Part shown: in pieces, positions 1-8,071 of the stretch
How positions within the stretch are numbered: the first letter of the stretch is position 1
How the letters are laid out: each line of letters begins with the position of its first letter
Origin: Bacteroidota bacterium
GTDB taxonomy: Bacteria > Bacteroidota > Bacteroidia > Chitinophagales > UBA10324
NCBI GenBank assembly: GCA_003455275.1
Contig: DMRR01000112.1
Span: 1-9,416 of the forward strand
Direction of reading: 5' to 3'
Length of the DNA: 9,416 nt
Notes under the pieces: model-generated
What the model was told of the DNA's origin: nothing
What the model saw: the letters and a program-made list of their open reading frames with translations, nothing else
Database searches by the model: none
Translations under genes and position numbers: made by a program

Positions 1-1877
1 GCCACAATTCCAATTACCATCATCAAAACATAAAAGCTGATATTGCCTGTTTGCAATTGTTTTAGGAGTGAACCAAAAAAATAAACTGACCGTCCACTTC
101 CTTCCACTGTTCCGTCAATCACTTTTTTCTCGACAGTTCCAAATAAGAAATCGCCCGTTGCATACAACGGCTTCACAATAATTTTTTCATACAACTCATC
201 TACATAAAACTTGTGGAGCGAAAGACGATACCAGAATGGTTTTTTGCTTTCATCAATTTGCTGCGCCACAGTTTTCTCTCCATAGCGCTGCATTGCCATC
301 CGGTAAACAATCACAATCATCAACACAGAAATTCCCATCATCGCATATTCAAACACATGCGAAACTTCATGAGGAATAATTCGTGTATTGTTTCCGAAGA
401 CAGGATTAAAATATTGGGCAAGAAAATGTTTGCCTCCAAGCGCTTCCGGAATTCCAAGGAAACCACCAAGCGCAGAAAGCACCATGAGAATCATCAATGG
501 AACAGTCATCACTTTCGGTGATTCGTGCAAGTGTTCGAGTTGATGTTTTGTGCCGCGGAACTCTCCGAAGAAAGTCATGATGAACATCCGGAACATATAA
601 ACCGAAGTGAGCACTGATGTGATAGCGAGTACTGAGAAGAGAATAGTTGACTGCGAATAAGCGGCAGAAAGAATTTCATCTTTAGAAAAGAAACCGGCAA
701 ACGGTGGAAACCCTGCAATGGCAAGTGTTGCAATGAGCATCGTAATAAAAGTGATGGGCAAATGTTTCCTGAGTCCGCCCATCTTGCGAATGTTTTGTTC
801 GCCGCTCATGGCGTGAATCACGCTTCCTGCACCAAGAAATAAAAGCGCTTTGAAGAATGCGTGCGTCATGACATGAAACATCGCGCTTGAATAGGCAGTG
901 ACACCAAGCGCAACAAACATGTATCCGAGTTGACTCACCGTTGAGTAAGCCAACACTTTTTTAATATCAGTTTGCGTTAGCGCAATGATTCCTGCAAGCA
1001 ATGCAGTGAGTGCACCAATCACCGCAACAAATTCACTCGTGGCAGGAGAGAGCGCATACAAAATATTCGAGCGTGCAATCATGTAAATACCCGCAGTCAC
1101 CATGGTAGCCGCATGAATGAGCGCGCTCACGGGAGTAGGTCCTGCCATTGCATCGGGCAGCCAGGTGTAAAGTGGAATCTGCGCGCTCTTTCCCATTGCA
1201 CCAACAAAGAGACAGAAAGTAATCAGCGCAAGCGTTCCATCACCTGAAGAAAAACTTCCTGCTCCATTGAACACAGAATGAAAATCAGAAGTGCCGAAAG
1301 TTTTGAAGATGAGAAATATGCCTAGCAGAAAACCTAAATCACCAATGCGGTTCATGATGAATGCCTTGTTTGCTGCCGCAGTGTATTCACGATTCTTAAA
1401 CCAGAAACCAATGAGCAGATACGAACACAAACCCACACCTTCCCATCCAATGAACATCATCACATAGTTTGCACCAAGCACGAGCACGAGCATACTGAAC
1501 ATAAAGAGATTCAGGTAAGCGAAAAATTTTCCGAAGCCCTCATCGCTGTGCATGTAGCCCGCCGAGTAAACATGAATGAGAAAACCAACCCCCGTTACAA
1601 TCAGCATCATGATAATGCTGAGGCGGTCAACAAGGAAGGAAAAGTCAACCGAATAATTTCCGGCACTAATCCAGGTGAAATAATTTTTCTGAATTTCATG
1701 ACCACTTCTTCCAAGGTCTTCATAAAAAATTCCGCAGGCAATCATGAAGGAGAGAAGAACAGTGCCGCAGCCAATAATTGCTGAAAGGTTTTTTGATATT
1801 CTGCCAAAGCCCAAACCATTAATCGCAAAGCCAATCAATGGAAGCAACGGTACTAACCAAACGAGTTCTGTCATCAT
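1..1877 (-). CDS. nuoL: NADH-quinone oxidoreductase subunit L (complex I, ND5-like), C-terminus cut by window edge
   Basis: NuoL is the distal antiporter-like membrane subunit of respiratory complex I, which couples quinone reduction to ion translocation across the inner membrane. The minus-strand frame is open from ATG at 1877 to base 1, giving 625 visible residues with no stop. Family hallmarks are all present: WEGVGLCSYLLIGF with E146, GKSAQIPLYTWLPDAM with K230, GPTPVSALIHAATMV, MTHAFFKALLFL with H339, and GFFSKDEI with K399. These match the proton-path Glu, Lys and His residues of E. coli NuoL. Hydrophobic helices run throughout, and the last visible segment (SFYVLMMVIGIV) looks like the final membrane helix, so few residues should be missing. 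A second ATG follows the first directly (1874), so the start could be one codon later. Its 5' neighbour is divergent, so nuoL opens its transcript; any nuoM or nuoN would lie beyond the window. Identity is very secure. Confidence 0.96.
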   Translation of the reverse strand, partial: MMTELVWLVPLLPLIGFAINGLGFGRISKNLSAIIGCGTVLLSFMIACGIFYEDLGRSGHEIQKNYFTWISAGNYSVDFSFLVDRLSIIMMLIVTGVGFLIHVYSAGYMHSDEGFGKFFAYLNLFMFSMLVLVLGANYVMMFIGWEGVGLCSYLLIGFWFKNREYTAAANKAFIMNRIGDLGFLLGIFLIFKTFGTSDFHSVFNGAGSFSSGDGTLALITFCLFVGAMGKSAQIPLYTWLPDAMAGPTPVSALIHAATMVTAGIYMIARSNILYALSPATSEFVAVIGALTALLAGIIALTQTDIKKVLAYSTVSQLGYMFVALGVTAYSSAMFHVMTHAFFKALLFLGAGSVIHAMSGEQNIRKMGGLRKHLPITFITMLIATLAIAGFPPFAGFFSKDEILSAAYSQSTILFSVLAITSVLTSVYMFRMFIMTFFGEFRGTKHQLEHLHESPKVMTVPLMILMVLSALGGFLGIPEALGGKHFLAQYFNPVFGNNTRIIPHEVSHVFEYAMMGISVLMIVIVYRMAMQRYGEKTVAQQIDESKKPFWYRLSLHKFYVDELYEKIIVKPLYATGDFLFGTVEKKVIDGTVEGSGRSVYFFGSLLKQLQTGNISFYVLMMVIGIV

Positions 1878-1914
1878 TTTTTCAGGACTTGTCCCGATTA
1901 TTTCGAGAGCGCGA

Positions 1915-1945
1915 CAAAACTAAAAGCGAGGCGCAGATTTGGAAA
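1915..1945 (-). promoter_or_regulatory. Predicted Bacteroidota-type promoter for nuoL
   Basis: On the minus strand, TAGTTTTG (1922 down to 1915) matches the Bacteroidota -7 consensus TAnnTTTG exactly. A three-of-four match to the -33 box (TTTC, 1945-1942) lies 19 nt upstream, within the usual 19-21 nt spacing. Transcription would start around 1909, leaving a leader of about 30 nt before the nuoL ATG. The box match is seen directly; promoter activity is inferred. Confidence 0.5.
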
Positions 1946-1980
1946 TTAGTAGCTACAACAATTCAAGCAAATATTCACTA

Positions 1981-2010
1981 TTGTGTTTCTCATAACTATA
2001 ATTTGTTTTG
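1981..2010 (+). promoter_or_regulatory. Weak candidate promoter for the DUF2200 gene
   Basis: TTG at 1981-1983 is followed after 19 nt by TTGTTTTG (2003-2010), a seven-of-eight match to TAnnTTTG. An alternative reading is TATAATTTG (1997-2005), which has one extra base in the box. Either would give a very short leader before the ATG at 2029. The divergent gene layout requires a promoter here, but AT-rich DNA yields such matches by chance. Confidence 0.3.
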
Positions 2011-2028
2011 TCTTTTTACAATCTCAAT

Positions 2029-2379
2029 ATGAAACCTGAACGAGTTTACAAAATCATTTTCGCAAGTGTGTATCCGTTGTATGTGAAGAAAGCAGAAACA
2101 AAAGGGCGCACGAAGGAAGAACTTGATGAAATAATTTGCTGGCTCACCGGTTACACTAAAAAATCATTGCTTCAACAAATTGATAAGCGCAGCGATTTAG
2201 AAACCTTCTTCGCTGAAGCACCACAACTGAATCCTAATGTTTCAAAAATCACGGGAGTGATTTGCGGTTATCGTGTGGAAGAAATTGAAGACAAGCTCAT
2301 GCAAAAAATCCGTTACATGGATAAACTCATAGATGAATTAGCGAAAGGAAAAGCGATGGAAAAGATTTTAAGAAAGTAG
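2029..2379 (+). CDS. DUF2200 family protein of unknown function
   Basis: This 116-residue cytosolic protein closely matches the DUF2200 family (as I recall it, Pfam PF09966), which has no established function. Conserved family blocks are visible in order: [19 protein letters not shown] (5-23), [18 protein letters not shown] (25-42), [11 protein letters not shown] (60-70), [20 protein letters not shown] (76-95) and [18 protein letters not shown] (98-115). There is no signal peptide or membrane segment, and the sequence is rich in charged helix. The ATG at 2029 is preferred because family members begin just before the RVYK block. A TTG at 2008 would add seven residues (MSFYNLN) unlike the family. 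The gene is divergent from nuoL and separated from clpB by 151 bases, so it is probably its own transcript. Family assignment is confident; no role is proposed. Confidence 0.88.
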   Translation: MKPERVYKIIFASVYPLYVKKAETKGRTKEELDEIICWLTGYTKKSLLQQIDKRSDLETFFAEAPQLNPNVSKITGVICGYRVEEIEDKLMQKIRYMDKLIDELAKGKAMEKILRK

Positions 2380-2530
2380 ATTTTAGATTCCCTGAAAGTA
2401 TTGACATACTAAATAGGTAGAATCAGCCAACTCTTCAGTCTGAATAAAAATTCTCCGTCAATATTTCCAGGTAAATGCCTGAATTTTGAAATGGTTTTGT
2501 GTTTGATAAGCAGAACAAAAAAATCAAGAT

Positions 2531-5143
2531 ATGAATCTTAATCAGTTTACCATAAAGAGCCAGGAAGCAATTCAGAAGGCTCAGGAAATTACGCTTGGTA
2601 ATCAGCAGCAGCAAATTGAAAATGCGCACCTGCTAAAAGGCATCATTGAAACAGATGAAAATGTTGCTCCTTTCCTGCTGAAGAAAATCGGTGTGAACAT
2701 TTCGCAACTCGAACAGAAGTGTGATGAAATGATTTCGAAGTTTCCGAAAGTGAGCGGCAGCCAGGTTTATCTTTCTTCAGAAGGAAACACCACGCTGATG
2801 AAAGCGCAAGCGTATCTGAAAGAATTCAAAGATGAATTTGTTTCGATCGAACACTTGCTGCTTGCATTGGTTGCAGGAAAAGATGCAGTAGCGCAATTGC
2901 TGAAAGAATCAGGAGCAACAGAAAAAGATCTGCGACTCGCTGTGAAAGAACTTCGCAAAGGCAGCACGGTGAAAGATCAAAATGCTGAAGCGCAATTCAA
3001 CGCACTGAATAAATATGCGAACAACCTGAATGAACTCGCACAAAGCGGTAAGCTTGATCCGGTGATTGGTCGCGATGAAGAAATCCGAAGAGTGCTTCAT
3101 ATACTTTCCCGCCGCACAAAAAATAACCCTGTGTTGGTGGGTGAACCCGGAGTAGGAAAGACTGCAATTGCAGAAGGCATTGCTCACCGGATTGTGAATG
3201 GTGATGTTCCTGAAAATCTGAAATCGAAAATCATTTACGCATTGGATATGGGCGCGCTCATGGCAGGTGCAAAGTATCGCGGTGAGTTTGAAGAAAGATT
3301 GAAAGCAGTGGTGCGCGAAGTGACCGAGAGCGATGGAGAAATTATTTTGTTTATTGATGAAATTCACACGCTCATTGGCGCAGGTGCAACAGAAGGTGCA
3401 ATGGATGCAGCAAATATTTTGAAGCCCGCACTTGCACGAGGAGAACTCAGAACTGTTGGCGCAACAACTCTCAATGAGTATCAGAAATATTTTGAAAAAG
3501 ATAAAGCACTTGAGCGTCGCTTTCAGAAAGTGATGATCAACGAGCCGACTGAAGAAGATGCAATTTCAATTCTTCGCGGATTGAAGGAGCGCTACGAAAC
3601 ACATCACAAGGTTCGGATTAAAGATGAAGCAATCATTGCAGCGGTTGAACTTTCAACCCGCTACATCAGCGAGCGATTTCTCCCCGACAAAGCAATTGAT
3701 TTGATTGATGAGGGCGCAGCAAAACTTCGCCTTGAAATGGATTCTCTTCCCGAAGAATTGGATGAGATAGAAAGAAGAATTCGTCAGCTTGAAATTGAGC
3801 GCGAAGCCATCAAGCGTGAGAAGGATGCGAAGAAGGTGAAGGAACTCAGCGGTGAAATCTCCAACCTGACTGAACAACGCAATCAACTGAAAGCAAAATG
3901 GCAATCAGAAAAAGATGCAGCGAACAAAGTGCAGGAAGCAAAAACTGAAATTGAAAATTACAAGTTGCAGGCAGAGCAGGCAGAGCGCGCCGGTGATTAC
4001 GGAAAAGTTGCTGAGTTGCGCTACGGAAAAATTCGCGAAGCTGAATCAAGATTGAAGGAAGCAGAACTTCAACTCAAAGCAACAAGCGGATCACGAATGC
4101 TGAAAGAAGAAGTAGATGCAGAAGACATTGCACAAATAGTTTCGAAGTGGACCGGAATTCCGGTGAGCAAAATGATGCAGAGTGAAAAGGAAAAACTTTT
4201 GCATCTCGAAGAAGAATTGCATCAGCGAGTAATTGGCCAGGAAGAAGCAGTGAGTGCTGTGAGCGATGCAATTCGCCGCAGTCGTGCGGGCTTGCAGGAT
4301 GCAAAGCGACCAATAGGTTCATTCATTTTTCTTGGAACCACAGGAGTTGGAAAAACAGAACTGGCAAAAGCGCTTGCAGAATTTCTTTTCAATGATGAAA
4401 GCGCAATGACTCGAATTGATATGAGTGAATACCAGGAGCGCCACGCTGTGTCGCGCCTGATTGGCGCGCCTCCCGGATATGTTGGTTATGATGAAGGTGG
4501 TCAGTTAACAGAAGCGGTTCGCCGCAAACCATATTCAGTTGTGTTGCTCGATGAAATTGAAAAAGCGCATCCGGATGTGTTCAATATTCTGTTGCAGGTT
4601 TTGGATGATGGAAGATTGACCGATAACAAGGGTAGGGTAGTGAACTTCAAAAACACCATCATCATCATGACAAGCAACATGGGTTCGAACATCATACAAG
4701 AAAACTTTTCGAAGATCACCGAGAAGAACAAGTATGGAATTTTGGAAACCACAAAAGTGGAAGTAATGGACTTGTTGAAGAAAACTATTCGCCCTGAATT
4801 TCTTAATCGGATTGACGACATTATTATGTTTTCTCCGCTCATGAAGAATGAGATAAGAGGAATTGTTGAAATTCAGATTCGTCAACTGCAACAGATGCTG
4901 ATGAAGAACAACATTGTGCTCAAAGTTTCTGACAAAGCGAAAAAGCAATTGGGCGAAATGGGTTACGACATCAACTTCGGCGCGCGACCTTTGAAGCGAG
5001 TGATTCAAAAAGAATTGGTGAATGAACTATCTAAGAAAATTCTCTCCGGAGAAGTGCAGTCTGATTCTGCAATCTGGATTGATGCTAACACTGATGGCGG
5101 ACTAGTGTTCAGCAATGAAGCAAGTTCGGTGCAGTTGAATTGA
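2531..5143 (+). CDS. clpB: ATP-dependent disaggregase ClpB (Hsp100)
   Basis: ClpB is a hexameric cytosolic AAA+ chaperone that works with DnaK to extract and refold aggregated proteins. The 870-residue protein is complete. It has an N-terminal Clp repeat domain (about 1-145), then a first AAA+ domain with Walker A GEPGVGKT (204-211), pore loop KYRG (Y249), Walker B FIDE (E277) and arginine pair R329-R330. A coiled-coil M domain follows (about 408-522), including [13 protein letters not shown]. The second AAA+ domain has Walker A GTTGVGKT (602-609), pore loop GYVGYDEGG (Y650), Walker B LLDE (D674, E675), RPEFLNR (R760) and sensor-2 GAR (R819). The M domain separates it from ClpA and ClpX, and I see no IGF/IGL ClpP-docking loop. 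The leader is A-rich without a Shine-Dalgarno site. No CIRCE element or clear promoter box lies upstream, so heat regulation cannot be read from the sequence. Confidence 0.98.
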   Translation: MNLNQFTIKSQEAIQKAQEITLGNQQQQIENAHLLKGIIETDENVAPFLLKKIGVNISQLEQKCDEMISKFPKVSGSQVYLSSEGNTTLMKAQAYLKEFKDEFVSIEHLLLALVAGKDAVAQLLKESGATEKDLRLAVKELRKGSTVKDQNAEAQFNALNKYANNLNELAQSGKLDPVIGRDEEIRRVLHILSRRTKNNPVLVGEPGVGKTAIAEGIAHRIVNGDVPENLKSKIIYALDMGALMAGAKYRGEFEERLKAVVREVTESDGEIILFIDEIHTLIGAGATEGAMDAANILKPALARGELRTVGATTLNEYQKYFEKDKALERRFQKVMINEPTEEDAISILRGLKERYETHHKVRIKDEAIIAAVELSTRYISERFLPDKAIDLIDEGAAKLRLEMDSLPEELDEIERRIRQLEIEREAIKREKDAKKVKELSGEISNLTEQRNQLKAKWQSEKDAANKVQEAKTEIENYKLQAEQAERAGDYGKVAELRYGKIREAESRLKEAELQLKATSGSRMLKEEVDAEDIAQIVSKWTGIPVSKMMQSEKEKLLHLEEELHQRVIGQEEAVSAVSDAIRRSRAGLQDAKRPIGSFIFLGTTGVGKTELAKALAEFLFNDESAMTRIDMSEYQERHAVSRLIGAPPGYVGYDEGGQLTEAVRRKPYSVVLLDEIEKAHPDVFNILLQVLDDGRLTDNKGRVVNFKNTIIIMTSNMGSNIIQENFSKITEKNKYGILETTKVEVMDLLKKTIRPEFLNRIDDIIMFSPLMKNEIRGIVEIQIRQLQQMLMKNNIVLKVSDKAKKQLGEMGYDINFGARPLKRVIQKELVNELSKKILSGEVQSDSAIWIDANTDGGLVFSNEASSVQLN

Positions 5144-5231
5144 TCTTTTTAATCAACGAGTAATAAGACTTTGATAAAGATTTTTTTCAGCCTAAGAATC
5201 TCAAACTATTTTTCCGGGCAGAAAAAAAATA

Positions 5232-7475
5232 ATGATGAAGAAAAATTATTGTTCGCCTGTTCTGATTGCTCTTTGTATTCTCAGTTTTGTTCTGATTGAC
5301 AAAAAGGGACAAGCACAATATTTTCCGAACTATGAATTACCGCTTTTAAAAGGAACAGTTCCATATAAAATGCCCTGGGTTGGTGGCTTAAATAACCCAC
5401 AGTTTTCTGCTGCTGATTTGAATGAAGATGGAATTAAGGACCTTGTAATTTTTGACCGGACCGGAAATAAATTACTTACATTCTTAAATGGTGGTACTCC
5501 TAATACTGTCGATTATAGTTATGCGCCACAGTACGAAAAAAATTTTCCTGTTATGGAGAATTGGTGTCTTCTTCTTGATTTCAACTGTGATGGAATTGAA
5601 GATATTTTCACTGAGGCTCGCCCCATTCCTTCGGGCATTTCAGTTTATAAAGGTTATTACAATTCTGACAGTGAACTTTGTTTTACAACTTATACCAAGC
5701 TAATAAAATTTCATCCGACAACCGGTAGTCCGCTTAATTTATTTGTTTCGGCTGTTGACATACCGGCTATAGTGGATGTAGACAATGATAATGATATAGA
5801 CATACTCACCTTTGAACAGAGCGGCGGATACATTGGCATGTATGAAAACTTTTCGCAGCAGCTTGGATATGGATGCGACAGCTTTTATTATGAACTTTCG
5901 GATCCTTGCTGGGGCGATATTTTTGAAGGAGTTCAGTTACCAAAATGGCTCAATCAACCGTGTCCTTTCCGATTAGAGGGAATAGCTGATAATCCAGAAA
6001 ATAATTCTGATAACATAAACGGATCTTATCGTGGTGGCGGTACTCGCCACACCGGAAGTTGCGAGGTTGCATATGACAGCGATAATGATGGAGATAAGGA
6101 AATAATTATTGGTGATATTTCTTACGATGAATTAGTATTTCTTCATAATGGCGGAAATACATTAAACTCAATTCTTGCCTGGCAGGATACTTCTTATCCT
6201 AGTTATTCAATTCCCTCGCACATTTCGTTTTTTCCTTGTGCATATCACCTCGATATGGATAATGACGGAAAAAAAGATTTAATGGGCGCACCAAATTCTG
6301 AATATGGTTCTAATGTTCTTGCTTGTTCCTGGTTCTATAAAGAAATCGGAACCGACACCAGCATTTTAAGTTATCAAACTGATTCACTTTTTACAAGTGA
6401 AATGGTTGATTTGAATGAAGGATGTAATCCTGTTTTTACAGATATTAATAACGACGGGTTAACTGACATTTTGATTTCAAACAGAAAATATTTTAATGAC
6501 TATTCAAGAATATCTTATCTTGAAAATGTGGGGTCGGATACTGTTCCTCAATTCAAATTAATCACGCGCGACTGGATGAATCTTTCTACACTTCATCTGC
6601 AGGGCCTCTATCCGGCACTCGGCGATTTAGATGGCGATGGAGCTGATGAGATGCTTCTTGGAAATGAAAACGGCAACTTGCTTTATTTTGAAAATACCGG
6701 TGGTGGTGTGAGCCCCGATAATTTTGTGCTTTCTAATCCAAATTATTTTTCAATTGATGTTGGAAGTTACAGCACCCCACAAATTGTGGATGTAAATGGT
6801 GATGGAAAATTAGATATTGTAATAGGCGAGCAAACAGGCCAGTTGAACTATTGCCGGAATAATGGAACTACAACCTCTGCAGATTTTTCGGCAGTGCAAT
6901 CGTCATTTGGGAATGTACTGGTTCAAGTATCCGGATCAAGCGTTGGATTCAGTGTTCCATGCCTTGTAAAACTTAATGGCCAAACAACCTGGACCTTGCT
7001 TGTTGGGTGCGAAAGCGGAATAATTTTTCAATATGACAGTATAGAAAGCAATATAGCCGGAACTTTTCATTTGCAAGATTCATCGTTTGCCGATTTGCAT
7101 CCGGGTACTTTCAGTTCAATAAGTGCTGCTGATATTAACAGCGATGGCAGCCTTGAACTCATCATTGGAAATTACAGAGGCGGATGCACCATTTATGATA
7201 CTTCCTCTCTTCATAATTATGGCGGCATCAATTCAGTTGAAGAATGGAGTGTTAATCTGTTTCCTAACCCTGCAAGTAATTACCTCAGTATTCTTTCAAA
7301 CAAAGAAATTAATCATGCAGAAGTTTTGGATCTGCTTGGAAGAAAAGTAGAGGAATATTCAATCAATAATTCCAAAGAATTTACCTTGAATGTTAATCAA
7401 CTTTCATCATCCATTTACTTTGTCCGTCTCAGGTCAAAGCAAAACAGCTACTCCATAAAATTTGTTAAGCTGTAA
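5232..7475 (+). CDS. Secreted FG-GAP/VCBS-repeat protein with T9SS type A sorting domain
   Basis: This 747-residue protein is likely exported through Sec and then the type IX secretion system to the surface or medium. A signal peptide is visible: KK at 3-4, a hydrophobic core at 10-22 and probable cleavage after QA (A28|Q29). The C-terminus (about 672-747) is a type A sorting domain with LFPNPASNYLSI (676-687) and the final strand YFVRLRSKQNSYSIKFVKL. Between them are nine calcium-loop motifs of form DxNxDGxxD, starting at 62, 116, 182, 282, 341, 404, 465, 520 and 634. Each is followed by a short hydrophobic strand, as in FG-GAP/VCBS beta-propellers. The mature chain has 14 cysteines. No catalytic domain is recognisable, so adhesion, carbohydrate or ligand binding, or a structural role are all open. 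A second ATG at 5235 is equally possible. The gene is 88 bases after clpB and probably transcribed separately. Confidence 0.9.
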   Translation: MMKKNYCSPVLIALCILSFVLIDKKGQAQYFPNYELPLLKGTVPYKMPWVGGLNNPQFSAADLNEDGIKDLVIFDRTGNKLLTFLNGGTPNTVDYSYAPQYEKNFPVMENWCLLLDFNCDGIEDIFTEARPIPSGISVYKGYYNSDSELCFTTYTKLIKFHPTTGSPLNLFVSAVDIPAIVDVDNDNDIDILTFEQSGGYIGMYENFSQQLGYGCDSFYYELSDPCWGDIFEGVQLPKWLNQPCPFRLEGIADNPENNSDNINGSYRGGGTRHTGSCEVAYDSDNDGDKEIIIGDISYDELVFLHNGGNTLNSILAWQDTSYPSYSIPSHISFFPCAYHLDMDNDGKKDLMGAPNSEYGSNVLACSWFYKEIGTDTSILSYQTDSLFTSEMVDLNEGCNPVFTDINNDGLTDILISNRKYFNDYSRISYLENVGSDTVPQFKLITRDWMNLSTLHLQGLYPALGDLDGDGADEMLLGNENGNLLYFENTGGGVSPDNFVLSNPNYFSIDVGSYSTPQIVDVNGDGKLDIVIGEQTGQLNYCRNNGTTTSADFSAVQSSFGNVLVQVSGSSVGFSVPCLVKLNGQTTWTLLVGCESGIIFQYDSIESNIAGTFHLQDSSFADLHPGTFSSISAADINSDGSLELIIGNYRGGCTIYDTSSLHNYGGINSVEEWSVNLFPNPASNYLSILSNKEINHAEVLDLLGRKVEEYSINNSKEFTLNVNQLSSSIYFVRLRSKQNSYSIKFVKL

Positions 7476-7519
7476 TTACGCTTGCGTTTGCAGGAAGGTA
7501 AGTCCTACCTCCAGCGTAA
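7476..7519. repeat. Nested inverted repeat directly after the T9SS gene stop
   Basis: Outer arms TTACGC (7476-7481) and GCGTAA (7514-7519) enclose inner arms AGGTA (7496-7500) and TACCT (7506-7510) with a five-base loop. It begins at the first base after the stop codon. It may protect the 3' end of the mRNA or be part of a terminator, but there is no T tract after it. Confidence 0.45.
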
Positions 7520-7590
7520 AAGAGAAACTGAACAGAAAAACGAAGAGATCATACTTCGTCATACCAGCCATTACAGTTTCATTGTCATTC

Positions 7591-7616
7591 ATTTCTCTTT
7601 TAACAAAGAGCGAAAT
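7591..7616. repeat. Bulged hairpin with competing long-range pairing
   Basis: CTCTTT (7595-7600) and AAAGAG (7605-7610) pair across a TAAC loop. Outer arms ATTT (7591-7594) and AAAT (7613-7616) extend the stem across a two-base CG bulge. The same left arm can instead pair with AAAAGAGAA at 7518-7526. Confidence 0.4.
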
Positions 7617-7665
7617 TTCTTTAATGTAAGCCATGAACTAAAATTTTTTGTTGTATCACCGCTTT

Positions 7666-7736
7666 ACTTTTTCATTGATGAAAAGTTTCATATATGAAGA
7701 GGTTTTTCATCACCTCAAAATGCCTGTTTGGCATTT
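7666..7736. repeat. Four tandem hairpins or palindromes
   Basis: Four inverted repeats sit end to end. They are ACTTTT/AAAAGT arms with a bulged T around TTGA (7666-7686), a perfect 12-base palindrome TTCATATATGAA (7687-7698), GAGGT/ACCTC (7699-7716), and AAATGCC/GGCATTT with a TGTTT loop (7718-7736). The last is the strongest, with seven perfect pairs. No T run follows on the plus strand. Confidence 0.5.
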
Positions 7737-7811
7737 CAATATGATAAAAGAGTTGCCGTTTTACACAATAAGTAATTAATAATTCGTTTTACAGATGCTA
7801 AAATTTTAAAG

Positions 7812-8006
7812 ATGAAAACGGGCGATGAAAATTCGAAATGGAAAACTGAAATAAGGCAACTGCTCACCTCTTTGGAAAAAGAAATTAATCAGGCTTCCCA
7901 AAAGTATCCGCTGTTAGAAATTGAAAACAGAATCAAGAACAAATATTTCAGAGAACAACTTATTGAAATAGATATCTTGCTTTTAGATTGGATTATTGAT
8001 TTGTAA
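7812..8006 (+). CDS. Small hypothetical protein upstream of dapF
   Basis: A 64-residue ATG-initiated frame that I do not recognise. It is rich in Glu, Lys and Ile, with a heptad-like pattern through the middle (LLTSLEKEINQ, LEIENRIKNKY) and a hydrophobic end (IEIDILLLDWIIDL). It is therefore probably a short helical or coiled-coil cytosolic protein; there is no signal peptide. It has no overlap with another gene, lies 65 bases before dapF on the same strand, and uses ordinary A/T-ending codons like its neighbours, all of which favour a real gene. The leader is AT-rich with no clear ribosome-binding site. It could be co-transcribed with dapF. A chance ORF of this size is possible in AT-rich DNA. 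Confidence 0.45.
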   Translation: MKTGDENSKWKTEIRQLLTSLEKEINQASQKYPLLEIENRIKNKYFREQLIEIDILLLDWIIDL

Positions 8007-8071
8007 TTCTGGGAGAAAAATCACCACGCCGAACACTGATTCATTTTATTTATGTTCTTTGTTGTCTTGAA

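Larger units (their letters stand above)
7476..7811. other. 336-base gene-free interval dense in inverted repeats
   Basis: I see no convincing gene here. A 71-codon frame (7482-7697) needs a TTG start, has low-complexity composition and no recognisable domain. The interval holds at least seven short inverted repeats in its first 261 bases. They lie at 7476-7519, 7540-7559, 7591-7616, 7666-7686, 7687-7698, 7699-7716 and 7718-7736. The last 75 bases are plain AT-rich sequence leading to the small ORF at 7812. None of the hairpins is followed by a convincing T run, so none is a standard terminator for the upstream gene. Confidence 0.6.

Noticed and set aside
213..1784. Plus-strand frames opposite nuoL
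   Set aside because: They are antisense shadows of a clearly conserved minus-strand gene and have no recognisable content.
2397..2410. TTGACA-like -35 box and small AGTAT/ATACT hairpin upstream of clpB
   Set aside because: The TTGAC falls inside the hairpin, no -10 or TAnnTTTG box follows at a suitable distance, and Bacteroidota do not use the E. coli -35/-10 pattern. No CIRCE element is present either.
5140..5187. Possible terminator between clpB and the T9SS gene (ATCTTT/AAAGAT, or CTTT-GAT-AAAG, followed by seven T residues)
   Set aside because: The stems are short, AT-only, and have either a 27-base loop or a three-base loop with four pairs. This is too weak to call, though some transcription stop here is plausible.
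5207..5214. TATTTTTC upstream of the T9SS gene as a -7 promoter box
   Set aside because: It is seven of eight to TAnnTTTG but lacks the final G and has no TTG at the correct upstream spacing.
5232..5276. Lipoprotein signal at C15 of the secreted protein
   Set aside because: The residues before the Cys are I-A-L, and Leu at -1 does not fit a lipobox. A signal peptidase I site after QA at residue 28 fits better, and a T9SS sorting domain is present.
7482..7697. A 71-codon frame across the hairpin-rich interval
   Set aside because: It lacks an ATG start, has no recognisable motif, and runs through several inverted repeats that explain the sequence better.
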